From Candidatus Omnitrophus magneticus (GTDB taxonomy: Bacteria > Omnitrophota > Gorgyraeia > Tantalellales > Tantalellaceae), in contig JYNY01000401.1 of NCBI GenBank assembly GCA_000954095.1, positions 1 through 43,777 on the forward strand: DNA of 43,777 nucleotides. Reading direction: 5' to 3'. The notes beneath the pieces are model-generated. The model saw nothing but the letters and a program-made list of their open reading frames with translations. It had not been told where the DNA came from and did not search any database. Below, piece after piece: positions 10,801 through 18,600 of this stretch (within the stretch, counting starts at the first letter, position 1; every line of letters starts with the position of its first letter). A program made the position numbers and the translations under genes.

Positions 10801-13800
10801 ATAAATGCCTATTTTTTTAGGGTTTTTAATATCCTGTTTTTTAATAAAGCGTATTGGATTATCCGGTGTAACGTTGTCTATAATACCGGATAATTCTTCT
10901 ATTCTTATTGTTGCCCGCGTGGAGCTTAATTCTATTGGCGCGAAAGTATCAAATCCGCCATAAACAGCATTATTCTTTTTGTCGAATTCAAAAATTAATC
11001 CGCTTAAACCATAATCAAAAATTTGTTCTATTTCCGAGGGATCAGTTAGTTCATTGATATTTAACTTAGATAAAACATTTTCAATGTGCGCGCAATTTTC
11101 TAAGTTTAAACGTAATTCATCTCTACGCATTACTTCATTGGCAATTGTGTAGAGATTAATATCAATTGGCATATCTGTTTGGTTACATTTGAGTTCTGCT
11201 ATCAGTAAAAGAAGGTAGATATATTTAATTTCAGAATCTATTGATTGAAGCCATGAAAGCGCGGTTTCAGGATACCAGAAACTAAAACTATTTTTTTGCC
11301 TTGCCAAGAGATTAAAAAATTTTTGTTTTTCTTCTGGTAGCCCGGTAAAAACTCTTTCTACGGCTTCTTTAATATTTTTTATTCCTGATTCAGGGCGGAT
11401 TCTTGCTAGCCGTTCGAGCGCGTAATCCGATATAGCAGTTTTATTGCTTAAAAGTTTTTGTTCTTCTTCTAATAAAATTTCATCAGCATTTTTATTTTCT
11501 TTTATGCCTTTTTTAGAAAGTTCTTCAAGCTGAATATATTTATTAAAAAACCAATTAAAAAATTCTTCCATAAAAAGTCCTTCGGAAACTATGGAAGTAT
11601 CTATTACATTTATAATAAAATATAGTTTTAAAATATCCGGGTCTTTTCTTTCTATGGCAAGGTTAAGAATAGGTTTAAATACCTCATCTGTAACTTCTCC
11701 CCGTTTTGCTTGGCCGATGAAACCGTGTTGTCTGACAATTGCTAGCGCCAGTTCCTCGTTAGAATCTGAAAGCCCTAATTCTTGGAATATTTTTTTGTCT
11801 TTTAATATTTGATAGCCTGTTTCAGGATGGTTCGCGAAATTAAGTTCCGCGTATTTTTGGTCATTTCTGAATTCATCTATTTTGCCCGCGTCCATAAAGC
11901 CTAATACCGCGTAGATAAGGCCTTGATATTTGGTATTTGCTTGTTCATATATCGTAGCGAGTTTTTTAAAAGAATCCTGAGAAAGCGCTTGTCTATTTTT
12001 CGCGCGGAATTTTTCTTCATCTTGAAAAGATATACGTTTACCTTGTTCTATAGCTTCGGCTTTTGTAGCCGCGATTTTAACTCGCGTATAAAAAGATTTT
12101 TCATTTTCAGGGCTTGTGTAAGTTTTGTCTAGATGGCGGAATAGTTCTTCTATTTTTTTTCGCGTTTTTTCTTTTATTTGTTTTCCCTCGACTAAAGCTG
12201 ATATAGTCGTGATTTCTTTTTCTCTATTACTGCTTTCCGGGACCAATCCATGGCTAATTATAAAATTCAATATGCTACACGCGGTTTTTGAATTTATGTT
12301 TATTTCTTCACCTTTATCATTAATAATTTGCGGTTCTTTATTAAACCTGACAGCTTCTGTAATAAATTGAATTACTAGTTCTCGTAAAAGAATATTTTCG
12401 GATTTTATTTTATACCCGTATTGACGCCGTATCCCGCGGATTAAAGTTTTGAACGCGGATTCTCCGGAGTTTCTCGTTTTGTATTCAGAGATGATATTTT
12501 CCTTTAATTCTTTGAAATCAATGCCGCTATCTCTTATCCATAGTTTAACTGTATGATAATAAAATATCGTCTGAGTTAATTCTTCTTCTACTTTTGTTAG
12601 CGGAACATCATAATATTTTGGGAGGATTTCTTTGAATATGCCTGCTATCGCGGAGATAGCGCCCTCATATATAACGATAGAATTTGGATATTGTTTGGGT
12701 TTTAAAGAATATCTCAGGTTTTCCGGGACATCATTAATTATTCCGATAAACCCGGCGCCTTTATTTTTTAATAGAAATTCTGTTTCATCTTTGCCAATAA
12801 TCCCGGGAAGTTTGTTTTTTAAAATAGAGCGTATCCATAATGGGAACCTATGCGACGGCCCGCTTATATCATCAATGTCTTGAAAACCGCTTGAATTAAG
12901 AAGTATTTTAATTGAAAGCTTCAAGGCGGTTTTATTGGCTTTAGTGTTTATAATAGAAATAAAAAATTCTCCGGTATTTAAATTAGTAGAAGCGTCTTTT
13001 GCGGTGTAACCTTTTTTTGTAAGCGCTTCTAATAGGTTTATAATTATGGCAGTGTTATCGCCTATTAAATTTATAGGTATTTCAAAAAAAACTTCTTCAT
13101 TATTTAAAATTTTATTATATATTTCTTGATTATTGGCTATTTTTTCATCTATGCCGAAAAAAAAATTGTTTTCTTCTGGCAATTTAAAGAGCCACGCGAC
13201 ATCATTATTTTTTATTTTCAAATCTTGCGTTATTAATCCTTTTTTAGAAATAATCTGCCATTTGCTTACGTCTTTTTGCTGATAATCGTCTCTAAAATGC
13301 GCGCCACGTGATTCTTCTCTTGTCAACGCGCTTACTATTATTAATTCAGCGTTTTCTAGTTTATTCCTGAGTTCCAAGTTTTTTAATGGGACTTGTGGTA
13401 TTTTAAAAAATTTTTCGCGTAATTTTTTCACATCTAATAATGCTGTTTCAAGATTTTGTTTGTTCCTTATCAGGCAAACGCGGTCCTGCATGATACGGCC
13501 TAATTCTGAATCAATATCATTGAATATTTTGTTGGATTCTTGTTTATCATTAGCAGTAATTGTCGGCATTTTTTCAGCCAAGTCTCCGTATTTTAATTGT
13601 TTGTTTGAAATATTTTGCGCGTGATTAATCATTGAATAAGACGCTCTTCTTCCGAATACAAGACCTTCATCAAGAGAATTACTGGCCATTCTGTCAGCGC
13701 CATGGAGTCCAGTATAAGCGACTTCTCCAATAGCATACAGCCCTTCTACGGTTGTTTTCCCATTCATATCTGTTAAAACACCGCCGATAGTGAAGTGAGA

Positions 13801-15378
13801 TGCCGGCGAGACCGGGATAAGCGGAGATTTATCAAGATCAATGCCGCGAGTTTTACACTCCTCATAAAGTTGAGGGAATTTTGTTTTAAAATTTTTTATC
13901 GGAGATATATCGAGATACACAAAATCAGATTTAGTTTTTTGCATTTCCCAGAATACAGCCCGCGCGACTACGTTTCTGGGCGCCATCTCTTTTTTGGGGT
14001 GATACTTTTCCATAAAATATTCGCTATTTACGTTCATGAGTTTCGCGCCGTCGCCGCGCACTCTTTCAGAAATTAAAAATGATTTTCCTTCATTATCTAT
14101 TACGGAAAGCGCGGTTGGATGAAATTGTATCATTTCCATATTCGCAAGTTCCGCGCCGGCTCTATAAGCAAGCGCTGTCCCATCACCTGTAGAAAATTTA
14201 GGATTTGTGTTTCTTTCGAAAACTCTTGATACGCCGCCGGTCGCGAGAGTTGTTGTTTTGGCTCTGTATAATATATATTTTCCGGTTTCTTGATTAACTC
14301 CCAATGCGCCCACACATTTTCCGGATTTTATTAAAAGGTCTATGATAAAAATATTTTCATCTATTTGAATATTTTTCCTATTTTCTTTTGAAAGTTCCAT
14401 TACTTTTTTTGCTAATGTTCTTTCTATTTCTTCACCTGTTTGAGCGCCTTTATAATGAATTATTCTGTTAACTGAAGAACCTGATTCTTTACCTAGTTCT
14501 ATTGAACCATCTGTTTTTTTGTCAAAATCCGCGCCCCAAGCAATAAGTTCACGTATTCTAATCGGTGTTTCTTCTGCGAGGATTCTCGCGGCCTGAGGGC
14601 TAGAAAAACCATCTCCCACACGAAGTGTGTCTTTTGCGTGGAGTTGTGGAGAATCTTCAGGTGAAAGGCAAACTGCCGCGCCGCCTTGCGCGTATTGTGT
14701 TGTCGAAGATTTACCATGCGCGCCTTTGGAAATAACTACTATAGACGCATCTTTATCTTTTTGGCATAATCCCGCGACGCATGAAAGACCGGCTACTCCG
14801 CCGCCTACGATAAGATAATCAATTTCTTTTACTTGAATATTTTCTCTCGGAATACCGTAGAGAAATGAAAGATTAGGATTTTTAAGTTCTTCTATGTCAG
14901 AAAAATTCGTATCATTTTTAGCAGGGCCGGATTTTTTGATTTGTTTTTGTAATTTAATTTCGCCGTCTTTTGAGATAACCGCGTTGTAAGTCCATTTTTC
15001 GTTTTGCGCGGATAAACTACAAGGGATAATAATATTGTTTGATTCATCCGTATATTTTTTATCAAAACGAATGTCAATTTGCATGCCTTTTACAATAGGG
15101 AACATGCGTTTTGTGATGTTTTCAAGAGAACCGCCTAAAGATTTTATTGTAGTAGCAATATAACTAGATATTAAAAATTCATGATGTATTTTGAGGGACA
15201 TTGAGTTAAACCCTGATAGTACCTGAAGAGTATTATTTTGTGGGGACGATTGCATTAATCCGGTATCTGCCCAAATAATGTTTTGGACAGAAAAGATTAG
15301 AATAAGAATAGTAGTGATTATTTTTTGTGAAAAATTATTGTGTAGCGGTATGCGCGAGATGTTTTGTTTTTTTGACAT
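4861..15378 (-). CDS. Giant multidomain protein (3505 aa): NadB - HD-like - NadD-like - B12/radical SAM - methyltransferase - kinase-like
   Basis: One uninterrupted frame encodes 3505 aa. The start at 15378 is supported by GGGAGA about 7 bases upstream. Residues 1-37 look like a signal peptide (basic start, hydrophobic core, ending IIWA before D38). The recognisable modules are L-aspartate oxidase (about 185-710), a degenerate HD-like region (about 1135-1260), a NadD-like nucleotidyltransferase (about 1515-1735), a B12-binding plus radical SAM module (about 1742-2200), a class I methyltransferase (about 2420-2690) and a phosphotransferase-like domain (about 2835-3100). Regions 40-180, 710-1130, 1260-1510, 2200-2420 and 3100-3505 are not recognised. 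It lies 311 bp downstream of a second giant gene carrying other NAD-metabolism enzymes, on the same strand, so a joint role in NAD metabolism is inferred. Typical NadB has about 540 aa and NadD about 200, so this is a true fusion. It could be processed into separate enzymes, but no protease site is evident. Confidence 0.9.
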   Translation of the reverse strand: MSKKQNISRIPLHNNFSQKIITTILILIFSVQNIIWADTGLMQSSPQNNTLQVLSGFNSMSLKIHHEFLISSYIATTIKSLGGSLENITKRMFPIVKGMQIDIRFDKKYTDESNNIIIPCSLSAQNEKWTYNAVISKDGEIKLQKQIKKSGPAKNDTNFSDIEELKNPNLSFLYGIPRENIQVKEIDYLIVGGGVAGLSCVAGLCQKDKDASIVVISKGAHGKSSTTQYAQGGAAVCLSPEDSPQLHAKDTLRVGDGFSSPQAARILAEETPIRIRELIAWGADFDKKTDGSIELGKESGSSVNRIIHYKGAQTGEEIERTLAKKVMELSKENRKNIQIDENIFIIDLLIKSGKCVGALGVNQETGKYILYRAKTTTLATGGVSRVFERNTNPKFSTGDGTALAYRAGAELANMEMIQFHPTALSVIDNEGKSFLISERVRGDGAKLMNVNSEYFMEKYHPKKEMAPRNVVARAVFWEMQKTKSDFVYLDISPIKNFKTKFPQLYEECKTRGIDLDKSPLIPVSPASHFTIGGVLTDMNGKTTVEGLYAIGEVAYTGLHGADRMASNSLDEGLVFGRRASYSMINHAQNISNKQLKYGDLAEKMPTITANDKQESNKIFNDIDSELGRIMQDRVCLIRNKQNLETALLDVKKLREKFFKIPQVPLKNLELRNKLENAELIIVSALTREESRGAHFRDDYQQKDVSKWQIISKKGLITQDLKIKNNDVAWLFKLPEENNFFFGIDEKIANNQEIYNKILNNEEVFFEIPINLIGDNTAIIINLLEALTKKGYTAKDASTNLNTGEFFISIINTKANKTALKLSIKILLNSSGFQDIDDISGPSHRFPLWIRSILKNKLPGIIGKDETEFLLKNKGAGFIGIINDVPENLRYSLKPKQYPNSIVIYEGAISAIAGIFKEILPKYYDVPLTKVEEELTQTIFYYHTVKLWIRDSGIDFKELKENIISEYKTRNSGESAFKTLIRGIRRQYGYKIKSENILLRELVIQFITEAVRFNKEPQIINDKGEEININSKTACSILNFIISHGLVPESSNREKEITTISALVEGKQIKEKTRKKIEELFRHLDKTYTSPENEKSFYTRVKIAATKAEAIEQGKRISFQDEEKFRAKNRQALSQDSFKKLATIYEQANTKYQGLIYAVLGFMDAGKIDEFRNDQKYAELNFANHPETGYQILKDKKIFQELGLSDSNEELALAIVRQHGFIGQAKRGEVTDEVFKPILNLAIERKDPDILKLYFIINVIDTSIVSEGLFMEEFFNWFFNKYIQLEELSKKGIKENKNADEILLEEEQKLLSNKTAISDYALERLARIRPESGIKNIKEAVERVFTGLPEEKQKFFNLLARQKNSFSFWYPETALSWLQSIDSEIKYIYLLLLIAELKCNQTDMPIDINLYTIANEVMRRDELRLNLENCAHIENVLSKLNINELTDPSEIEQIFDYGLSGLIFEFDKKNNAVYGGFDTFAPIELSSTRATIRIEELSGIIDNVTPDNPIRFIKKQDIKNPKKIGIYSISGDPIQRSHKAIIEKAIKEYNLDELILVMTKGHIIKEKFGATLAQRIFMIEQDIKDFKKVSIAVSESGRFIKMSQAVKIFYPQENLYLIMGFDNFEQMLDTNKSGNTLQDLKTFFNSTHVLVTPRGYRTNKDIENILIEQNMTEFKDSVSPLLAISPENRFDSSTEARRRIRDNVPENTLLSSTIMRIINALGLYRKIYTSKEKIQSLKDSPTKIVLVNIASPRHRVISEPLGMNAMMGDLRKTFGKEVIVSSIDTQFGMCPEDALKELIKKEPDIIGLSAQLESNKYLYELLKIINNEQSFKTKKVIIVVGHNLPTNDNKNILTKYPFVITIRGEGELAGRELVKYSRGEISLSDIPAASYVRNGKIIENDGFPITVANLGLPARDNIAEILNHGGDIAIETSRGCGWGHCSFCFKDPFRAHRWEPYPDNVVIEGLAYLYKMSVRHVSLSDSEFLGAGKETQRGISRAKRLAEEIIKRGIHLKIAFSCRADSVYKKSDTEEIRKEKLETFKLLKKAGFINIFLGLESGSQKQLIKDYTKGITVEENETAIKLLREMGFDILAGFIPLDPYSTLQTLQANINFVRKNNLYLEISFPLNQMKIQPNTRYYTRVLSDGLLKKQKDVLHMYDCRYQDQNVQKIADILDKYVPEVGSVFYVLKYMYRTESLNLLPEENAEREILKQFFIEYNKMEVDFLDALVNSVRDEKKFKNTIYEFRKQRLNLVLKVEEKIKDGTIKDQNNTLKTEIEKIRPILNALTAGKLDNVSADILTEETNLVTKINELLKEGYPQSVETLKKLDSYAELMKKNGHLAEFTDIPIAKAGRRLELLIELSDDLKTTTLYKVLDDSGIHSANGGIDYSKLKLEFIASFPSNNLIFPDNYIAKHFSGPTLSKIFTLFTRGGKYTKYDGIITNADNRVDLDVWSTNIDTVYIHKVLKENDIFTKNDIKIAAEIGVGGGHLSSTLVQNLKNLKEFVITDISIYALMAAKRNILPFAQERGVNLRTFLGKGIKNLDKNLDLIVINPPYIPFPSWEKTAGSLIEDPYKGTGLMREIIKEGINHLNPDNPNASIIMNYSSLADDDFKEYLRAYGKLVDVESISPGLEVPLKIEQIDNRWLSWMEGKGLIVKKDVPADGFKYWHTLRVVRITPKKVSLSHKDGRIETIVLNTLKLKSKDSKQWNNLTLSSKLMILTLLQFNPKDYSWFDNEWRELYQIIEYYKTNIGQLKTIIEKHLNQNISVDASDLLQTFYSTADGFFGANIIKEIYFNGKNPHVSPDVIRTLRNFVNTAPSMIKETLLRVFTENIKHLSWDKGITEYLKQQYGYTGSFTITDITDFSIGTGVYKVTLSLNSAREKLDIEIFLKREHSVHRDLRNEIAYLNCEKLFLKDAMLDRLPFYYSNELPGKPDLLIAPVLNGQSLDSELSSLKLSNSKNKWQINTESESISQEKKYIFKIVMALAKHAALGDILGRNDRNLANTRILSNAARNIESIIDFDISNMLDNAEKGEKPWYLNYDWILEDIKQGLSEVTLLALLKEYKKNTINKNLSQRLKTRSEIIEVWKKEYLKTWEEITLPENMKKIKDIIKKVYKGTPAVISKKIAVLEKFTKIDPNKFLKQIFSAFLFDYEKRQLYLDSLSRVKEKAGIAATGYLNKYIPVSADSSLSNKTVIFRGILSENFLKRHEITRRKSIEEIFKDIENIVSVYLGENAKENLKKEVLRARKEADYILTKHFSNVFLDEPRLTDISNENAPIIRNLSQPKELAQGMVEMFYSFGLSGKKLVIAFSENIKSKEAVRVIETLNKIKESKRTDAKLKNILNNIIVLSNVNSESDLIIKMNSQGVNMDEKDANGGAKNILALFVPKLEQKTFASLCEKENVFSSYIDEGKEEYNIEYYPLPEIVTITLSNILDKLAGIDRLIKQEDVITKIQLENGIIQLSDINIEMIKREGSRNLIFILIPNATRYNFRKDKYLLAEELIKISA
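6079..6876 (-). other. Phosphotransferase (PI3/4-kinase or HipA-like) domain
   Basis: Residues about 2835-3100 hold GTGVYKVTLSL, a possible nucleotide loop, and EIFLKRE with a candidate ATP-binding Lys. GDILGRNDRNLANTRI at about 2990-3005 and IIDFDISNML at about 3017-3026 follow. The GDxxxRNDRNxxN...IDFD pattern resembles the catalytic and metal loops of PI3/4-kinase-like and HipA-like phosphotransferases. The target is unknown. Confidence 0.5.
7309..8121 (-). other. Class I SAM-dependent methyltransferase domain
   Basis: Residues about 2420-2690 contain EIGVGGGHLSSTL (motif I, about 2479), then DLIVINPPYIPFP with the NPPY tetrapeptide at 2550-2553. This is characteristic of PrmC/HemK-type and other N-methyltransferases acting on amide or amino groups. 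The substrate cannot be deduced. Confidence 0.75.
8779..10155 (-). other. B12-binding and radical SAM domain
   Basis: Residues about 1742-1890 read like a cobalamin-binding Rossmann domain (IVLVNIASP, then PDIIGLSAQ and a VVGHNLP turn). A radical SAM barrel follows, with SRGCGWGHCSFC at residues 1932-1943. The cluster cysteines would be C1935, C1940 and C1943, spaced Cx4Cx2C instead of the common Cx3Cx2C. SLSDSEFLG and GLESGSQKQL fit the core strands of radical SAM enzymes. The substrate is unknown. Confidence 0.75.
10174..10836 (-). other. NadD-like nucleotidyltransferase domain with altered HxGH motif
   Basis: Residues about 1515-1735 resemble nicotinate-nucleotide adenylyltransferase, which makes NaAD from NaMN and ATP. 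GIYSISGDPIQRSHKA sits where NadD has GGxFDPxHxGH, so the first His is Gln here while the second His is kept. The downstream DSSTEARRRIRD matches the ISSTxIR segment. LYLIMGFDNFEQM matches the MG.D.. region that contacts substrate. The fold is well supported but catalytic competence is uncertain. Confidence 0.7.
11599..11976 (-). other. Degenerate HD-like domain
   Basis: Residues about 1135-1260 include GFMDAGKI, where HD phosphohydrolases usually have HDxGK. NHPETGYQIL, RQHGFIGQAKRGE and NVIDTS follow in the order of HD-domain metal-ligand segments. The first His of the HD pair is absent, so activity is doubtful. Fold assignment is from motif order only. Confidence 0.4.
13249..14826 (-). other. 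L-aspartate oxidase (NadB) domain
   Basis: Residues about 185-710 match NadB, the FAD enzyme that converts L-aspartate to iminoaspartate. The dinucleotide motif VGGGVAGLS is at about 191-199, followed by SSTTQYAQGGAA, which fits the FAD-binding segment. Substrate-site motifs follow: IQFHPTALS (about 417-425), ERVRGDGA (about 440), PASHFTIGGV (about 530) and GADRMASNSLDEGL (about 547-560). The C-terminal helical part ends near ESRGAHFRDDY, as in NadB and fumarate reductase flavoproteins. NadA, which must use the unstable product, is not in the window. Confidence 0.85.
15268..15378 (-). other. Signal-peptide-like N-terminus of the 3505-aa protein
   Basis: Residues 1-37 have Lys and Arg at positions 3, 4, 9 and 19, then a hydrophobic run at about 20-35 (IITTILILIFSVQNII) and WA before Asp38, a plausible signal peptidase I site. 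It could instead be an uncleaved membrane anchor. Confidence 0.6.
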
Positions 15379-15498
15379 TTCAGGTCTCCCATGTTTTAGC
15401 TATAAATGTAATTCCTCATAATTACTATAAAACCTTTATCGATACTGTGGTTTACACTAATTTTAAAATTTTTTTTTTAAAATTTTTCGTAACCTGTA

Positions 15499-15614
15499 TG
15501 GATTCCTGCTTGGCGCAGGAATGACACGTTGAGGGTAAAAGGCCAGTATCCATGCTGGGTTCAGCAAACGCTGTCATTCCGGAATTTTTCGAAGAAAAAT
15601 ATCCGGAATCCATG
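15499..15614. repeat. Composite palindromic intergenic repeat
   Basis: Two hairpins form a nested inverted repeat. Hairpin 1 is ATTCCTGC (15502-15509), loop TTGGC, GCAGGAAT (15515-15522). Hairpin 2 is ATTCCGGAATTTTTC (15576-15590), loop GAA, GAAAAAT-A-TCCGGAAT (15594-15609) with one bulged A. The outer arms ATGGATTCC and GGAATCCAT also pair, and AATGACA faces TGTCATT. The TGTCATTCC...GGAATCCA wording is typical of dispersed bacterial intergenic palindromes or MITE-like elements. Confidence 0.75.
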
Positions 15615-15657
15615 GACGTTCCAGTCATAAATCTAATTTCAAGTTTCAATTTTCTAT

Positions 15658-15683
15658 CTAAAATTTTTATGAAAAAATTTTAG
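15658..15683 (-). terminator. AT-rich hairpin after the 2184-aa gene
   Basis: A perfect 11-bp inverted repeat, CTAAAATTTTT (15658-15668) and AAAAATTTTAG (15673-15683) with a 4-base loop, starts 6 bases past the stop codon of the - strand gene ending at 15690. The stem has almost no G or C and no separate T-tract follows, so termination would be weak. Confidence 0.4.
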
Positions 15684-15689
15684 CGCCCC

Positions 15690-18600
15690 CTACGCGTACG
15701 TCAAAAATTTCTCCATCATTCTTTGTTCTTTTTCTAAGATTTCAGAACAACGCACTACTTTATCCAGAAAATAAAGAACTCTTTTGGCTATTTGTTCATT
15801 AGACGCGGTTTGCTCGGTAACTCCTAAATTGTTCATAAATTTTTTAACCTCTTCCTGATTACCGTTCCAAGCGTTTAAAAGCATATATTTCAAAAACATT
15901 TCTACTGATTGAGAGGCGTCTTTTTCAAAAAGTCTCGCTAAAATCGCTGTTATTATGGTTCTCGCCTGATATTGCGTTTTTTCATTTTCATCGAAATATT
16001 TCGCAGGTAAATTAATATTTAAAATTCTTTCATCTTGAAACAGTAATGGGTTTTCATTAAGAATATTTTTTATGTATTGAGAAAATTCATTAGTTGTAAC
16101 TATGATTCTTTTCACTCCTTTTTCTTTAGTTTCTAAATATATTTTTAGATTCCGTTCAGTGTAAGGTTTACATGAAAAATTATTATTTCCATTTATTTTT
16201 TTGATTCTTTCAATTGAGTCTTTTATAGGCTCTGTCAACTCCATAGATTGCGGCAATAAAATTTCAATCCGCTGTGAATGAAATAAATTTACTGTTTCTA
16301 AAATAGATGTTTTTTCATTGTCTGTAAGTTTTATTTCAGGGATATCTGAAATTGACGTATCTATTTGTCCGAAAGAGTTATCTTTATATTTGTTGGTTAT
16401 CGGAAGTCGCCAGTCTTTTCCTAAATTTCTTGGTGTTATTTTTATACCCGGAGGAGCTTGTCGGCGTTTATATTCATTCCTATCAATCATTTTCACAACT
16501 TTTTCAACTGTCGCGCTGTCCCATTTTAAAGACATTTCAGCTATTGATTCATTTCTTTCAAGATATGCTTGAAGTATCTGGTCCAAAACATCATACGGCG
16601 GTAAAGAGTCTTCATCTTTTTGATCTTCTTTTAATTCTGCTGAAGGAGGTCTCGTGATAATATCCCATGGGATTATTTCTTTACCGTGAGAATTGACATA
16701 TCGCGATAATTCAAATACTTTAGTTTTATAGACATCGTTAATAGGCGCGAACCCGCCTGCCATATCTCCGTATAATGTAGCGTAGCCAACGGCAGATTCA
16801 CTTTTATTACTGGTTGTTAAAACTAGATATCCAAATTTATTTGAATACGCCATTAAAAGATTGCCTCTTGTTCGCGCTTGAAGGTTTTCTTCAGTGGTAT
16901 CCATTCCTAGCGCCGAGAATTGCGGATCCTTTTGTAAAGTGTCTAGATAACCGGAAAATACAGATTCTATTGGTATTTCTTTAAATTCTATGCCAAGTGT
17001 TTCAGCTAGTTTCTTAGCGTCTGACTGGGTTTCTGTCGAGTTGTATCGTGATGGCATGGATATACCAAGAACATTTTCTTTCCCTATGGCACTAACCGCT
17101 ATTGCCGCGACTAAGGCAGAATCAATGCCGCCGCTTATTCCTATAACTACTTTTTTGAATCCATTTTTTTTGATATAATCGCGCGTTCCGAGTACAAGAG
17201 ATTTATACATGACTTCTATTTCATTCGGTTGTTTAATCTCTAGCGCCGGCTGAATCTGTTTTTTAGGTTTAGTAACATTATGCCTTTTGATGTGTGTTGT
17301 TTTAATTTTATTGATATCATAGCTACCCGTCTTAGTAAGGTCTAAATCTGTTATTACAAGGTCTTCCTCAAGCCGTTTGGCTTGGGCAATGATTGTTCCG
17401 TCAGGAGAAGTTATAAAACTTCCGCCGTCATAAAGAGCTTCATCCTGTCCGCCCACAAGATTCGTATAAACAATGAAAGCGCCTGTTTGTTTAACGCGTT
17501 TTTTGAGAAGGTCCTCTCTGACTTGTAATTTATTCATATAATAAGGAGATGCGGATAAGTTAAAAAGTATTTTAGCGCCTTTTGCCGCTTGTTTTAGATA
17601 AATACTTTCTTCTCTAGTATTATCGCCTACCCATAGATCTTCGCATATATGAACCCCAAAAGGTATACCGCCAATGTCATAAATTTCTTCATTGTCACCT
17701 GATGTGAAATATCTTTTTTCATCAAAGATACTGTAATTCGGCAACGCGTGTTTTTTATATATTCCTTTTATTTTTCCGTCTGAAATAATTGCCGCGGAAT
17801 TATATCTATTTCCGTCGGAGTCAATATCGATAAATCCGACAATCGCCGTAATGCCCCAAACTTCTCCGGCTAATGAATAGAGTGTCCGTAAATTATCTTT
17901 TATAAAACTTCCTTTATATACGAGGTCTTCAGGCGCATATCCTGTTATTGTTAATTCAGGAAATATTACGACATCCGCGTCTTCTTTTTTCGCGCGTTCA
18001 ATATAATCCAATATTTTTTCTTTATTTTCACGCATATCGCCCACTACTGCGTTTATTTGCGCCATGGCAACGCGAAGTTTATCGCGTCCGATTGAATATT
18101 TTTGTTCTAGCCTTTGTTTCGCCCTTTCGATCATGAGTTCGTGTGTCGGATTTTGTTCGCTCATCTTAATTTTATCTATCGGAACCCACATGGCTTTACG
18201 CGCGTCACTACTGGCTTTTGGCGTCATACTCATTGCTTTAGCGGAATCTTCTATATGGAAATGCCATGCTTCTGTTTCCATCCACGCGTTATCAGTATTT
18301 CGTCTGTCATCCACGTATCCTTTATATACAGAAACTGCTTTTGATATATCAATTTCATCCAAGAACACATTGGTTTCTTCTTGAAGTTCGCGTACGGCTG
18401 TGTCAAGAGTTGTATCCAACATCACCTTATTTTCTTTTTTTATTCGTTCAACCATTCCTCCGGGTAATGCATTAATTCCACTATCATTTCTTACGATTAT
18501 CAAAATTTCATATTCTCCTGTATCTGGATTTATTCTTGTAACAATAGGATCAGCCGCGCGATTTGGCCCGTATTTTCCTAATTGGCCTCTATTTTTTATA

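Larger units (their letters stand above)
15379..15689. other. 311-bp gap between the two giant genes
   Basis: No supported gene lies here. From the 22244 gene side (right to left) it holds an AT-only hairpin just after that gene's stop, a composite palindromic repeat, an A/T-rich run near 15460-15488, and a GGGAGA ribosome binding site for the 15378 start. A TATAGT hexamer on the - strand at about 15424-15429 could be a -10 box, but no good -35 accompanies it. The small ORF at 15452-15649 is inside the repeat and is not supported. Confidence 0.6.

Noticed and set aside
15452..15649. 65-codon ORF on the - strand in the gap between the giant genes
   Set aside because: It lies over the palindromic repeat, has no SD and no protein-like conservation signal.
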